Of a stretch of 64,000 nt of DNA, positions 1-8,088 are shown piece by piece. The notes beneath the pieces were generated by a model, which did not search any database, was not told the DNA's origin, and saw nothing but the letters and a program-made list of their open reading frames with translations. The stretch comes from Pseudomonas rhizophila. Its GTDB lineage: Bacteria > Pseudomonadota > Gammaproteobacteria > Pseudomonadales > Pseudomonadaceae. The stretch spans positions 2,358,227 through 2,422,226 of the forward strand of contig NZ_CP024081.1 in the NCBI RefSeq assembly GCF_003033885.1. Reading direction: 5' to 3'. The position numbers and the translations under genes were made by a program. The first letter of the stretch is position 1. Every line of letters begins with the position of its first letter.

Positions 1-1907
1 TGGGGTTTGTCCTGGTGCTGCTGCTTACCGCCGTGGTGGCGGCCATCGGTGTCTGGTCCCTGCAGACCATCAGCTATCGTTTCGATGGCCTGAAACAGAT
101 GTCATCCCTCAATAGCGGCTTGCTCAAGGTCCGCCTGCTTGAGCAGGAATACGCCTTGCGCTCGGACCCGAAAACGGTCGATGCCTTGCGGCTGGGCGTG
201 GACGGACTGATTGCCCAGGCCAACGAGCTCAAGGCGCAATCGGCGGCCAACGTGCCGGTGATGAACGACGTGGAGCAAGCCTTGGCGGCTTATCGCAAGG
301 CGTTCGACGAATTCGTCGAGTTGAGCCAGAGCAAGGATCTGGCACTGGAAATGGCCAGTTGGTCAGTGTCCAGCGTTGCCAATAACCTGGATGTGCTGCA
401 AGCGGGCCTGGCAGATGATGGCGCTTATACCCTGAAAGAGTCCGAAGGCAAGGAGGGCGGCGAGTTCATCGAGCAAGCCAATCAGGTCAGCGAAGTGTCA
501 CGGTTGATGTTGCAGGCCATGAACGAAGCGCGGGTACGCCTGGATCAAAGCCGCAAAGGTTCTGAAGAGGGCGGGCAGGGCACTATCGAACAGGCCGAGC
601 AAGCCATGAAGCAGGCCGAGGTGCTCAAGACCGCCGTCAAGGACCCGGGATACCAGACCGTGCTTAACGAAGTGGCCGGGCATATCGCTGGTTTCAACGA
701 AAAACTCGCTGAATACACCGGCCTGCTGGCCCAGGAGAAAATCGTCTACCAGCAACTGCACGAGCGTGCCTCCCAGGTAGTGGAGCGGGTTGACCAGGCT
801 TACACCGCCGAGGATGGTGCCATGCAGACGGAACTGAAGAAGAATTCGCTGCTGATCATCGGCTCGTCGGCCCTGGCGCTGCTGGTGGGACTGATTGCGG
901 CCTGGGTCATTACCCGGTTGATCGTCGGGCCGTTGCGCAGCGTCATCCGTGTTGCACAGCAGATTGCCTCGGGCGACTTGAGTGCAACGGTGCAGGTGAC
1001 GCGCCAGGATGAGATCGGTCAACTGATGCTCGCCATGCAACAGATGGGGGCGGGCCTGAGCAGTATCGTCAGCGGTTTGCAGGCCGGTATCGAACAGTTG
1101 GCCAACTCCGCCCAATCGCTGTCGGCCGTGACCGAGCAGACCAACCTGGAGGTCAGCAGCCAGAAGGAGGAGACCGAACAGGTCGCCACGGCCATGAACC
1201 AGATGACCGCCACCGTGCACGACGTGGCGCGCAATGCCGAAGAGGCGGCCCAAGCGGCCCAGACCGCCGACGATAAGGTTGAAAGCGGTCAGCAGGTGGT
1301 GCGTCAGAGCATGGTGCGCATTGAACAATTGGCCGACTCGGCCACTTCAGCCAGCAGCAGTATCGAAAGCCTCAGCGCTGAGATCCAGAACATTGGCACG
1401 GTGTTGAGCGTGATCAAGAGCGTGGCTGAGCAGACCAACTTGCTGGCGCTCAATGCGGCCATCGAAGCGGCCAGGGCCGGTGAGCAGGGCAGGGGCTTTG
1501 CGGTGGTGGCCGATGAAGTGCGGGCCTTGGCCAAGCGCACGCAACAGTCCACCGAGGAAATCGAACGCCTGGTGAGCGCCTTGCGCTCAGCAGCCCAGAC
1601 CTCCGTGCAGCAGATCCAGAGCAGTGGCGAGCTGGTGAAGATGGCGGTCAGTGATGCCCTGCAAACCGAAAGCGCCCTGGGGAGCATTGCGGCGGCGGTG
1701 TCGCTGATCCAGCAGATGAACCAGCAGATCGCGGCGGCGGCCGAGCAACAGAGTTCGGTGGCTGAAGAGATCAACCGCAGTGTCACCAGCATCCGCGCCA
1801 GTGCCGATCAATCTTCCCTGGCGATGCAGGGCAATGCCGCGTCGAGCATTGAGCTGGCGCAGCTAGGGGTTGAGCTCAAGGGGATGGTGGGGCATTTCAG
1901 GCTGTGA
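1..1907 (+). CDS. methyl-accepting chemotaxis protein, 5'-truncated
   Basis: Inner-membrane chemoreceptor that signals to CheA/CheW. The reading frame is open back to the window edge with hydrophobic residues of the first membrane segment, so the true start lies upstream. What remains shows a long helical periplasmic region of about 240 residues, resembling the helical bimodular (HBM) sensor of McpS-type receptors, then a second membrane segment (about residues 278-300 counted from base 15), a HAMP domain and a cytoplasmic signalling domain. The conserved hairpin tip, around residues 468-495, contains [18 protein letters not shown] and [10 protein letters not shown]. No CheR-docking pentapeptide is seen at the C-terminus (ends GHFRL). 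HBM receptors often sense organic acids; the ligand here is unknown. Confidence 0.93.
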   Translation, partial: GFVLVLLLTAVVAAIGVWSLQTISYRFDGLKQMSSLNSGLLKVRLLEQEYALRSDPKTVDALRLGVDGLIAQANELKAQSAANVPVMNDVEQALAAYRKAFDEFVELSQSKDLALEMASWSVSSVANNLDVLQAGLADDGAYTLKESEGKEGGEFIEQANQVSEVSRLMLQAMNEARVRLDQSRKGSEEGGQGTIEQAEQAMKQAEVLKTAVKDPGYQTVLNEVAGHIAGFNEKLAEYTGLLAQEKIVYQQLHERASQVVERVDQAYTAEDGAMQTELKKNSLLIIGSSALALLVGLIAAWVITRLIVGPLRSVIRVAQQIASGDLSATVQVTRQDEIGQLMLAMQQMGAGLSSIVSGLQAGIEQLANSAQSLSAVTEQTNLEVSSQKEETEQVATAMNQMTATVHDVARNAEEAAQAAQTADDKVESGQQVVRQSMVRIEQLADSATSASSSIESLSAEIQNIGTVLSVIKSVAEQTNLLALNAAIEAARAGEQGRGFAVVADEVRALAKRTQQSTEEIERLVSALRSAAQTSVQQIQSSGELVKMAVSDALQTESALGSIAAAVSLIQQMNQQIAAAAEQQSSVAEEINRSVTSIRASADQSSLAMQGNAASSIELAQLGVELKGMVGHFRL

Positions 1908-1920
1908 GCTGTCGACGGAC

Positions 1921-1958
1921 CCTGTGTAGCGAGGGGATAAATCACCTCGCTACACAGG
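1921..1958. terminator. 14-bp inverted repeat between convergent genes
   Basis: Perfect arms CCTGTGTAGCGAGG (1921-1934) and CCTCGCTACACAGG (1945-1958) lie between the chemoreceptor stop and the convergent gene end at 1987. There is no T-tract, so it may act as an RNA-stabilising or bidirectional stop structure rather than a classic intrinsic terminator. Confidence 0.5.
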
Positions 1959-1986
1959 AGTCAGGCTTGAGAGCCTAACCCGAATA

Positions 1987-2757
1987 TCAGTCGTAAACCT
2001 TCTTCTTCTTCCACTCGTCGTTTACTTCGGCGTCCTTCAGCCCTTCGGTCAACTGGTTGACTTCGCCTTCGACCGGCTGGGTGCTGGCCAGAACCATGGC
2101 ATTGGCGCGGGCCAGGAGTTTTTCCAGGTAGTCCAGTTGTTCGGCATAGACCTGCGGTTCCTGTTGCTTGCGCAGGTACTGCACACCCCGTTCGAACGCC
2201 AGGCGGGCCTGCCCCGGTTGTTCTTGCTGCAAGGCGTGTTGGCCGAGATTATTGAAGAACTCGATGTGCAACAGCACCAGGATGTGTCGCACTTCGCGGA
2301 TCCAGCGCTTGGCTTCGTTGGGCGGCAGGAAACCATCCTGGGCGGCGCGGGTAATCTGACCATGAAGGGCCTCGAGCAGAAACCGCACATCCTTGGCCTT
2401 GGCTTCGGTCTGGATCGGTGCCGGTGGGTTGTTCACCGGAATCGATTCACCCTGTGCGGCCAGCGCATTCAGTTCGTCCAGGCGCGCCTTGACCGCCGTA
2501 TTGGTTTTCTCCAGGTTCAGCAGGCGCTGACAGACGTTGATCTCAAGACGCGTGATCAACAGCTTCAGGGCCGGGGTCATCAATTGTCCGGGAAAGGTCT
2601 CGGTGAGCTCGCCACAACGACGTAAACGGTCGTTGAGTTCAATCTTGGTACGGGCCTTTTCCAGCTTGTTGTTTTCCACCACATGGTTCATGTAGCCAAT
2701 GGCGATCAACAGTGCGATCCCGGCTACGACGAGCAGGGTGATCATGAGTGGTGTCAC
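1987..2757 (-). CDS. conserved hypothetical membrane-anchored protein (256 aa)
   Basis: I do not recognise a named family. Residues about 3-22 form one hydrophobic N-terminal anchor (LMITLLVVAGIALLIAIGYM), followed by a charged helical domain of some 230 residues with a short Pro-rich linker near residue 110 (NNPPAP) and a Lys-rich tail (DEWKKKKVYD). The segment around residues 160-215, with alternating helices, looks TPR-like. The GTG start at 2757 is chosen because AGAGG lies about 8 nt upstream; the ATG four codons later has no ribosome-binding site. It is convergent with the chemoreceptor gene and probably monocistronic. Confidence 0.75.
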   Translation of the reverse strand: MTPLMITLLVVAGIALLIAIGYMNHVVENNKLEKARTKIELNDRLRRCGELTETFPGQLMTPALKLLITRLEINVCQRLLNLEKTNTAVKARLDELNALAAQGESIPVNNPPAPIQTEAKAKDVRFLLEALHGQITRAAQDGFLPPNEAKRWIREVRHILVLLHIEFFNNLGQHALQQEQPGQARLAFERGVQYLRKQQEPQVYAEQLDYLEKLLARANAMVLASTQPVEGEVNQLTEGLKDAEVNDEWKKKKVYD

Positions 2758-3025
2758 CGGTAAGACCTCTTTATTGGGGTTCGCATATCAAGAGTGTAGT
2801 GGCTTGGCTTTTAAGCGCATAGGCCTGTGCGATGCGATTAGACAGGCGTGGCACTGCGTATGGAAGTACGGCGAATATGGATGCACATTGCCACTATTTG
2901 TCGGACACGACTATAACGTCTTGGCGGATGACAGAATATAGGCGCCAGAGACCGGACGGGCAAAATGTGCGAACAGCCCCTAAACCGGGCGAAGTCATTG
3001 ATTTAAATAAATTTATATCTGGGGG
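2758..3025. other. intergenic region without a gene
   Basis: The region before the tRNA promoter is relatively AT-rich and holds only short, implausible reading frames. The AT stretch at 2999-3019 just upstream of the -35 box could serve as an UP element for the tRNA promoter. Confidence 0.5.
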
Positions 3026-3054
3026 TTGACGACCCAGCAATCCATCCATAGAAT
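3026..3054 (+). promoter_or_regulatory. strong sigma-70 promoter of the tRNA operon
   Basis: A -35 box TTGACG (3026-3031), a 17-nt spacer and a -10 box TAGAAT (3049-3054) are followed directly by a GC-rich discriminator (GCGCGCC), as expected for growth-rate and stringent control of stable RNA genes. An AT-rich UP-like stretch precedes it. The predicted start is about 55 nt before the first tRNA. Confidence 0.85.
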
Positions 3055-3116
3055 GCGCGCCACTTACAGCGTAAAGCACTTAGCCAAACGCGATAAGCAG
3101 TGAATGTTGTACGTGT

Positions 3117-3192
3117 GTCCCCTTCGTCTAGTGGCCTAGGACACCGCCCTTTCACGGCGGTAACAGGGGTTCGAGTCCCCTAGGGGACGCCA
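3117..3192 (+). tRNA. tRNA-Glu (anticodon TTC), copy 1
   Basis: 76 nt with acceptor stem GTCCCCT/AGGGGAC, anticodon loop CTTTCAC, a T-loop GGTTCGAGTCC and an encoded 3' CCA. It is the first tRNA of a four-gene operon and identical to the copy at 3376. Confidence 0.97.
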
Positions 3193-3194
3193 AT

Positions 3195-3270
<76 letters not shown>

Positions 3271-3345
3271 ATTTTAAACAGCGTTGCCTTCGGGCAGGGC
3301 TGAGTGAAACCAGAACCGATATCTTCGGGTACGGATCTGGGCACT

Positions 3346-3366
3346 GGAACACACACCATGTGTTCC
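3346..3366 (+). repeat. hairpin in the spacer between tRNA pairs
   Basis: Arms GGAACACA (3346-3353) and TGTGTTCC (3359-3366) form an 8-bp stem 9 nt before the second tRNA-Glu. It is probably a processing-related structure in the primary transcript. Confidence 0.45.
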
Positions 3367-3375
3367 GGGCAGCGT

Positions 3376-3451
3376 GTCCCCTTCGTCTAGTGGCCTAGGA
3401 CACCGCCCTTTCACGGCGGTAACAGGGGTTCGAGTCCCCTAGGGGACGCCA
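3376..3451 (+). tRNA. tRNA-Glu (anticodon TTC), copy 2
   Basis: Identical in sequence to the tRNA at 3117-3192, with the same 5' flank (GTGTCC). It belongs to the second Glu-Gly pair produced by a tandem duplication; 105 nt separate the two pairs. Confidence 0.97.
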
Positions 3452-3454
3452 TTT

Positions 3455-3530
<76 letters not shown>

Positions 3531-3540
3531 AATTCAAAAA

Positions 3541-3569
3541 AACGCCGCTCATTGAGCGGCGTTTTTTTT
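3541..3569. terminator. bidirectional intrinsic terminator
   Basis: Stem AACGCCGCTC/GAGCGGCGTT with loop ATT, followed by a run of eight T on the plus strand and preceded by seven A. It can stop both the tRNA operon and the convergent araC-type gene that ends at 3590. Confidence 0.92.
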
Positions 3570-3589
3570 CGTCCGTGAAAAAGCGTGCT

Positions 3590-4459
3590 TCAATCTTCGA
3601 GGCTCTCCACCAGGCTCTCAAGTGCGTCTGCGCGCTCGTTTTCCGGCAGATCGGGAGCGGGAATCATTGTTCGCATCTGCCGCGCCAGGCGGTATTCACT
3701 GGGTGTGCAGTTGGCGTACTGCTTGAAGGCGCGGGCGAAGTAGGAGGGATCCTTGAACCCGGCCTCATAGCCGATGCTGGTGATAGGCATCTGGCTATTG
3801 TCGAGCAGTTCCTTGGCAAAGCTCATGCGTTTGTTCAGCACGTAATCGGTGAAGCCAAGCCCGTTGGCTTCCTTGAACACACGGCTGAAGCGAAACGTGG
3901 TCATACCGCATCGCTTGGCCAGGTCCCGCTGATCGATGCTGTCGCGAAAATGTTGGTCGATGTACAGCATGATATGGCTCAGGGCCTGGTGTTTCTGGTG
4001 CCCCGAGGTCAGGCGGATGCTGTCTGGCAGGGTTGGCGCGTGGTCGATCAACGAAGTCTTGCGCGGGCCACAGGTGTGGCGGCGTAACTCGCATAATTGC
4101 ACCAGGGCAGTCAGGTAGCGCTTCCTCTCTGTGGCTGACAGGGGCAGTACCATGTATTCCCACACACTCGAGCGCATGGCCCAGACGGCCAGTTCTTCGG
4201 AGTGCTGCACGGTGAACATGGTGATGGGAGTGGCAGGGACGGTGCGTTTGATCTCCAGCAACCGCCTCAGGCCCGGCGTATCCGGGCGATCGAAATGGAT
4301 GCAGATCATGTCCGCCTGTTCCCCGCCGGGCAGCAGGGCATCTTTTGCCTGGGTGCAGTCGCAAGTGTCCTCGAACTGGCTGACAAGTTCCGGGGTGGAC
4401 CGATCGTGAGTCAGATCGAACCACAACAGCTTTGGCTTTCTAGTCAGATTCGACGGCAT
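3590..4459 (-). CDS. AraC-family regulator with degenerate receiver domain
   Basis: 289 aa. Residues about 10-125 fold like a response-regulator receiver, but the usual phospho-acceptor Asp position is His55 (DMICIHFDRP) and the conserved Lys-Pro is replaced by LPLS, so it is probably not phosphorylated. Residues about 165-265 are an AraC/XylS double helix-turn-helix (LAKRCGMTTFRFSRVFKEA and ITSIGYEAGFKDPSYFARAF). It is transcribed away from the Tad locus, 292 nt from the first pilin start, so it is a natural candidate to control that locus; this is inference from position. The start follows the best coding extent; no strong ribosome-binding site is visible. Confidence 0.88.
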   Translation of the reverse strand: MPSNLTRKPKLLWFDLTHDRSTPELVSQFEDTCDCTQAKDALLPGGEQADMICIHFDRPDTPGLRRLLEIKRTVPATPITMFTVQHSEELAVWAMRSSVWEYMVLPLSATERKRYLTALVQLCELRRHTCGPRKTSLIDHAPTLPDSIRLTSGHQKHQALSHIMLYIDQHFRDSIDQRDLAKRCGMTTFRFSRVFKEANGLGFTDYVLNKRMSFAKELLDNSQMPITSIGYEAGFKDPSYFARAFKQYANCTPSEYRLARQMRTMIPAPDLPENERADALESLVESLED

Positions 4460-4592
4460 GTGCTTACCACTCAGCGTTGCGACTGCCCTTAAGCTAGCAG
4501 TATTGCCAATGTGCCATCACTTCGCCGAATAATTTTTTATAAAAAGCCGGTTTTTTAAGCGCCGTATGCTCAGAGCGGCAGAGCGCGAATCG

Positions 4593-4611
4593 TTGCGAGT
4601 TGCAATCGCAA
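4593..4611. promoter_or_regulatory. inverted repeat, possible operator for flp or the AraC-type gene
   Basis: Arms TTGCGA (4593-4598) and TCGCAA (4606-4611) flank GTTGCAA in the 292-bp divergent region. A related TTGCA...TTGCAA pair occurs at 4693-4711. A second stem, AGGCAG (4700-4705)/CTGCCT (4717-4722), would fall in the flp leader. I could not identify convincing -35/-10 boxes. Confidence 0.35.
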
Positions 4612-4751
4612 GGCATGCCTAGCTCCCCCCGCAAAATAATCCTAGCGATGTGCAAAATCCTCCTAACGGCTATCCCCACCCGCTGACTAGGGTTGCATCA
4701 GGCAGTTGCAAATGTACTGCCTCTGAAAACAACCCTGATGAGGTGCGCAAA

Positions 4752-4946
4752 ATGACTCTTCAAACAATCAAGGCTTCGGTGCTGAAGTTCGCCAAAGATG
4801 AAGACGGCCTGACCATTGTGGAATACGCCGTGGCCGGTGGGTTGATTACGGTGTTGGTGGCCGCCGCCTTCGTTCTTCTGGGCGGTGCCGTGAATACCAA
4901 GATCCGCGCGCTGTGCCAGGCCGTCAACGGCAACGTTGCCTGCTGA
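4752..4946 (+). CDS. flp: Flp-type pilin, copy 1
   Basis: 64-aa prepilin of the Tad pilus. A short basic leader ends at Gly19, followed by the Flp processing motif G/LTIVEY with Glu24 and Tyr25 at mature positions +5 and +6, then a hydrophobic helix (about residues 26-46). The C-terminus has two cysteines, Cys55 and terminal Cys64, separated by eight residues, which could form a small disulfide loop. The start is the ATG after the GAGG-containing leader rather than upstream in-frame ATGs, because it gives the family length. The second pilin follows 155 nt downstream. Confidence 0.95.
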   Translation: MTLQTIKASVLKFAKDEDGLTIVEYAVAGGLITVLVAAAFVLLGGAVNTKIRALCQAVNGNVAC

Positions 4947-5101
4947 TAGCGATAACTGCGCGGGGACACGGCAGCTTTCAAGGAAGCCTCGCTTGCGACT
5001 CTTTTGCTGTGAGTACAACGAATCACTAAATGGACTTGGCGTTGTCCCCGACAACTCAGTTCATGGCGTTACAACCTTTATTCAAAGGTGAGGTGAAAAA
5101 A

Positions 5102-5296
5102 ATGACTCTGCACACAATAAGAACTTCGATCAGCCGGTTCGCCAAAGATGAAGATGGCCTGACCATTGTTGAATACGCCGTCGCGGGAGGTTTGATCACG
5201 GTGTTGGTGGCGGCAGCCTTCGTTCTTCTGGGCGGCGCGGTGGACACCAAGATCCGTGCGCTGTGCCAGGCCGTCAACGGCAACGTGGCCTGCTAA
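5102..5296 (+). CDS. flp: Flp-type pilin, copy 2
   Basis: 64-aa prepilin nearly identical to copy 1 from residue 13 on, differing at Asp48 versus Asn, with more changes in the leader (HTIRTSISR). It has the same G/LTIVEY cleavage motif and the same Cys55/Cys64 pair. GAGGTG lies about 8 nt before the ATG. The close DNA identity and shared bases after the stop (ATAACTGC) indicate a recent tandem duplication. TadV, which should cleave both pilins, follows 26 nt later. Confidence 0.95.
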   Translation: MTLHTIRTSISRFAKDEDGLTIVEYAVAGGLITVLVAAAFVLLGGAVDTKIRALCQAVNGNVAC

Positions 5297-5322
5297 CGAT
5301 AACTGCAACAGGGAGACGCGCC

Positions 5323-5853
5323 ATGTCCATGGAATTGCTGGTGTCGACGGTGCTGCTGCTAGGACTGCTGGGTGTGGCGGTGGTGAGCGATTTGCTTCGC
5401 CACCGCATCCCCAACACGCTGGTCCTGTTGGGCCTGGCCTTGGGTTTGGCCGGTCAGACTTATACAGGCGGGATCAGCGGAACGGGCGACAGCCTGCTGG
5501 GCATGCTGGTCTGTTTTGCGCTGTTTTTGCCCATGTATGCGGTGGGTGGCATGGCCGCCGGAGACGTCAAGTTGATGGCCATGGTGGGCAGTTTCCTGCC
5601 GGTTCATTACGCATTGTGGGCTGCGCTGTTCAGCCTGATTGCTGGTGGCGTGTGCGGTTTTCTGATCGTGCTGGCCCGCGGTCAGTTGCTCCAGACCCTC
5701 CAGCGTTACTGGCTGATTGTGCGGGCCCAGGCTTACCTGGCACCTACCGCGGATGAAGTGGCCGGCAAACCTTTTCCTTATTCGATCGCGATCCTGATCG
5801 GCACCTTGAACAGCGTCTACTGGCAGCTGATTGCCGATGGCTGGGGAGTCTAG
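5323..5853 (+). CDS. tadV: Tad prepilin peptidase (TadV/CpaA, A24 family)
   Basis: 176-aa integral membrane aspartyl protease predicted to cleave the Flp leaders and the TadE-type pseudopilins. It is almost entirely hydrophobic with about five or six segments. The first catalytic Asp is seen in VVSDLLRHRIPN (near residue 23) and the second in GMAAGDVKLM (near residue 84). The usual GxGD motif is AAGD here, so the first Gly is Ala while the Asp is kept. The ATG at 5323 is preferred to the upstream in-frame ATG because GGGAGA precedes it and it leaves the upstream pilin intact. Confidence 0.92.
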   Translation: MSMELLVSTVLLLGLLGVAVVSDLLRHRIPNTLVLLGLALGLAGQTYTGGISGTGDSLLGMLVCFALFLPMYAVGGMAAGDVKLMAMVGSFLPVHYALWAALFSLIAGGVCGFLIVLARGQLLQTLQRYWLIVRAQAYLAPTADEVAGKPFPYSIAILIGTLNSVYWQLIADGWGV

Positions 5854-5855
5854 TC

Positions 5856-7184
5856 ATGCACGTCATCAACGATAGTGATGCCTACCCCAGTGAACGGGAA
5901 GCGGTGCAACGCCTGGCACCTCAGCCATGCACGATTCAAGACACCGGCCTGAGCGACAGTTTTCTCGGCGAGCTGGTCTGCAAGCATCTGCACGACGCCG
6001 GTGTGTTGGACCTGCCGCGGCTGGTGGAACGCCTGGCGCTGACCGGCGCGGTACTGGAAGAAGTCCTGGCGTTCCTGCGCAAGGACGGTCGTGTCGAAGT
6101 GCTCGGCCAGCTCGGGCAAACAAGTGTGCAGGCCTTGCGTTACGGCCTGACCGAACGTGGCCGCAGTGCCGCCCGCGATGCCCTGTCTCGCAGTGGCTAT
6201 ATCGGTGCGGCACCTTTTCCGGTGAGTAGCTATCGGTCCCTGATCAAGATCCAGACCATTCACCATGGGCGTATTACCGCCACCGACATGCAACGGGCCC
6301 TGGCCGGCATGGTGCTGTCGCAAGGCATGCTCGATCAGTTGGGTGTGGCACTGAATTCAGGGCGGGCGATCATGATTTACGGCCCGGCGGGCACGGGTAA
6401 GACCTATGTCAGCAGTCGTCTTATCCGGCTGTTCGCCGAGGCCATCTGGGTGCCCCATGCCATCGTCATCAATGAGTCGGTGATCGAGATCTATGACCCG
6501 CAAGTGCATCAGCGCCTGGATGACAAGAGTCAATCGAACAATCTGATGCTTAATGAAGGCATCGACCGTCGGCTGCTGTGCTGCAAACGCCCGATTGTCA
6601 TCACGGGCGGCGAGTTGAACATGGAGCAGCTGGACGTTCGCTATGACCCCTTTACTCGCCAATACCAGGCCGCGTTGCAGCTCAAGGCCAGCAACGGCCT
6701 GTTCATCATCGATGACATGGGACGCCAGCGCATGGCCCCGGCCGAATTGCTCAACCGCTGGATCGTGCCGATGGAAGAAAAGCGCGACTTCATCAACCTG
6801 GGCGGCGGTCGCCATTGCGAATTGCCGTTCGATCTGGTCCTGGTGTTTTCCACCAACCTCAACCCCCTGGAACTGGCTGACGAGGCCTTTCTGCGCCGCA
6901 TTGGCTACAAGGTGCAGTTCGGTTACCTCAAGCCCGAAGAATACGAGCGCATCTGGCGCCAGGAGTGCGAACGTCTGGGCATTCCCCATGACCCGCTGCT
7001 GGTGCGCTATGTGCTGCAGCAGCTTTATGCCGGCGAGGGCATGCCGCTGGTGCCTTGCCATCCCCGTGACCTGTTGAACATGGCGCTCGACCGCCAGCGT
7101 TACCTGGGCGGTTCCGGGCCCCTGTTGCCGCAAGAGCTGGAATGGGCCTGGCACAACTACTTCGTTCAGCTCGACTTCCTTTGA
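5856..7184 (+). CDS. AAA+ ATPase accessory to the Tad locus
   Basis: 442 aa. An N-terminal region of about 140 residues with winged-helix-like character precedes an AAA+ module. Walker A is GPAGTGKT (about residues 176-183), Walker B is LFIIDDMGR (about residues 283-290), and a sensor-1-like segment LVFSTNLNP follows. It is not one of the canonical Tad proteins: TadA, the pilus ATPase, is separate at 11626. Similar MoxR/RavA-like ATPases are, to my knowledge, found in tad loci of beta- and gamma-proteobacteria without a defined job. It sits 2 nt after tadV and 15 nt before rcpC, so it is co-transcribed; a chaperone or remodelling role is inference. Confidence 0.82.
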   Translation: MHVINDSDAYPSEREAVQRLAPQPCTIQDTGLSDSFLGELVCKHLHDAGVLDLPRLVERLALTGAVLEEVLAFLRKDGRVEVLGQLGQTSVQALRYGLTERGRSAARDALSRSGYIGAAPFPVSSYRSLIKIQTIHHGRITATDMQRALAGMVLSQGMLDQLGVALNSGRAIMIYGPAGTGKTYVSSRLIRLFAEAIWVPHAIVINESVIEIYDPQVHQRLDDKSQSNNLMLNEGIDRRLLCCKRPIVITGGELNMEQLDVRYDPFTRQYQAALQLKASNGLFIIDDMGRQRMAPAELLNRWIVPMEEKRDFINLGGGRHCELPFDLVLVFSTNLNPLELADEAFLRRIGYKVQFGYLKPEEYERIWRQECERLGIPHDPLLVRYVLQQLYAGEGMPLVPCHPRDLLNMALDRQRYLGGSGPLLPQELEWAWHNYFVQLDFL

Positions 7185-7199
7185 ATCGGAGATACCGAC

Positions 7200-8012
7200 A
7201 TGAGCTCTCGTACGCTTTCGCTGATTGGCGTTTCCCTGGTAATGGGCCTGGGTGCCGCATGGATGGCTGACTCCTGGCTGAGCGCACGACTTAACGCCAA
7301 ACCCGATGACCACTTGCGAAGTGTGGTGGTCGCCACCGTACCAATTCCCTTCGGGCAGATGGTCGAGGCCCAACAGGTCACGACCGTGCGCATGCCCATG
7401 GATACGATCCCGGACGATGCCTTTGACTCCAGCGAACAGGCCGTGGGCAAGATCGCAACGTTCGACATTCTGCGCGGTGACATCGTGCGGGGCGCGCGTC
7501 TGAGTGAGCACCTGGGTGGCAGCACCCTGGCGTCCCTGATCGATCCTGACAAACGCGCCATATCGGTACGGGTCGATGATGTGGTCGGTGTGGGTGGGTT
7601 CCTGTTGCCGGGGAACCGGGTCGACGTGCTGGCAACCAAGACCACCAGCGCCGGCAGTAACAACGCCGTGTCCCGGACCATTCTTGAAAACCTGCGGGTG
7701 CTGGCGGTGGATCAGACGGCGGGCACCGACAAGACCCAGCCGGTGGTGGTAAGGGCCGTGACGCTGGAAATGTCGGCCACTGAAGCGGAGGCCCTGGTGA
7801 CTGCGCAGACCGAAGGCAAGTTGCAACTGGCCTTGCGTAACCCGCTGAACCTGGAGAAAAAAACCGTGGTCGTGGCGCCCCCTCCGGCTCCGGTGATGGC
7901 GGTGGCGACTGCTGCGGTGCCAAAGCCCGTAGTGCAGCGCAGCCCCAAAGCGCAGGCCAGCGGGATCACGGTGATCCGTGGAGTTGAAAGCAGCGTCGTC
8001 AACGTTCACTGA
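7200..8012 (+). CDS. rcpC: Flp pilus assembly protein RcpC/CpaB
   Basis: 270 aa. An N-terminal signal anchor (about residues 5-25, LIGVSLVMGLGAAWMADSWL) is followed by an SAF-like domain (VVVATVPIPFGQMV..., about residues 42-105) and an RcpC/CpaB domain with the GFLLPGNRVDVLATK motif. It is a periplasmic partner of the RcpA secretin in the outer-membrane channel. The Pro/Ala-rich tail (residues about 225-255) is a likely flexible linker. The secretin partner lies at 16658 on the other strand, so the channel genes are split over two operons here. Confidence 0.9.
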   Translation: MSSRTLSLIGVSLVMGLGAAWMADSWLSARLNAKPDDHLRSVVVATVPIPFGQMVEAQQVTTVRMPMDTIPDDAFDSSEQAVGKIATFDILRGDIVRGARLSEHLGGSTLASLIDPDKRAISVRVDDVVGVGGFLLPGNRVDVLATKTTSAGSNNAVSRTILENLRVLAVDQTAGTDKTQPVVVRAVTLEMSATEAEALVTAQTEGKLQLALRNPLNLEKKTVVVAPPPAPVMAVATAAVPKPVVQRSPKAQASGITVIRGVESSVVNVH

Positions 8013-8088
8013 AACGCGTAGAAAAATGCCTGGTCCCTTCGGCCATGGCGATGCCGATCCTCACGTGTCGGCAAACGAGGGCTCGATC

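Noticed and set aside
6357..8009. 550-codon minus-strand frame across the AAA+ ATPase and rcpC
   Set aside because: His/Gln/Gly-rich translation typical of GC-rich antisense frames; both plus-strand genes have clear domains.
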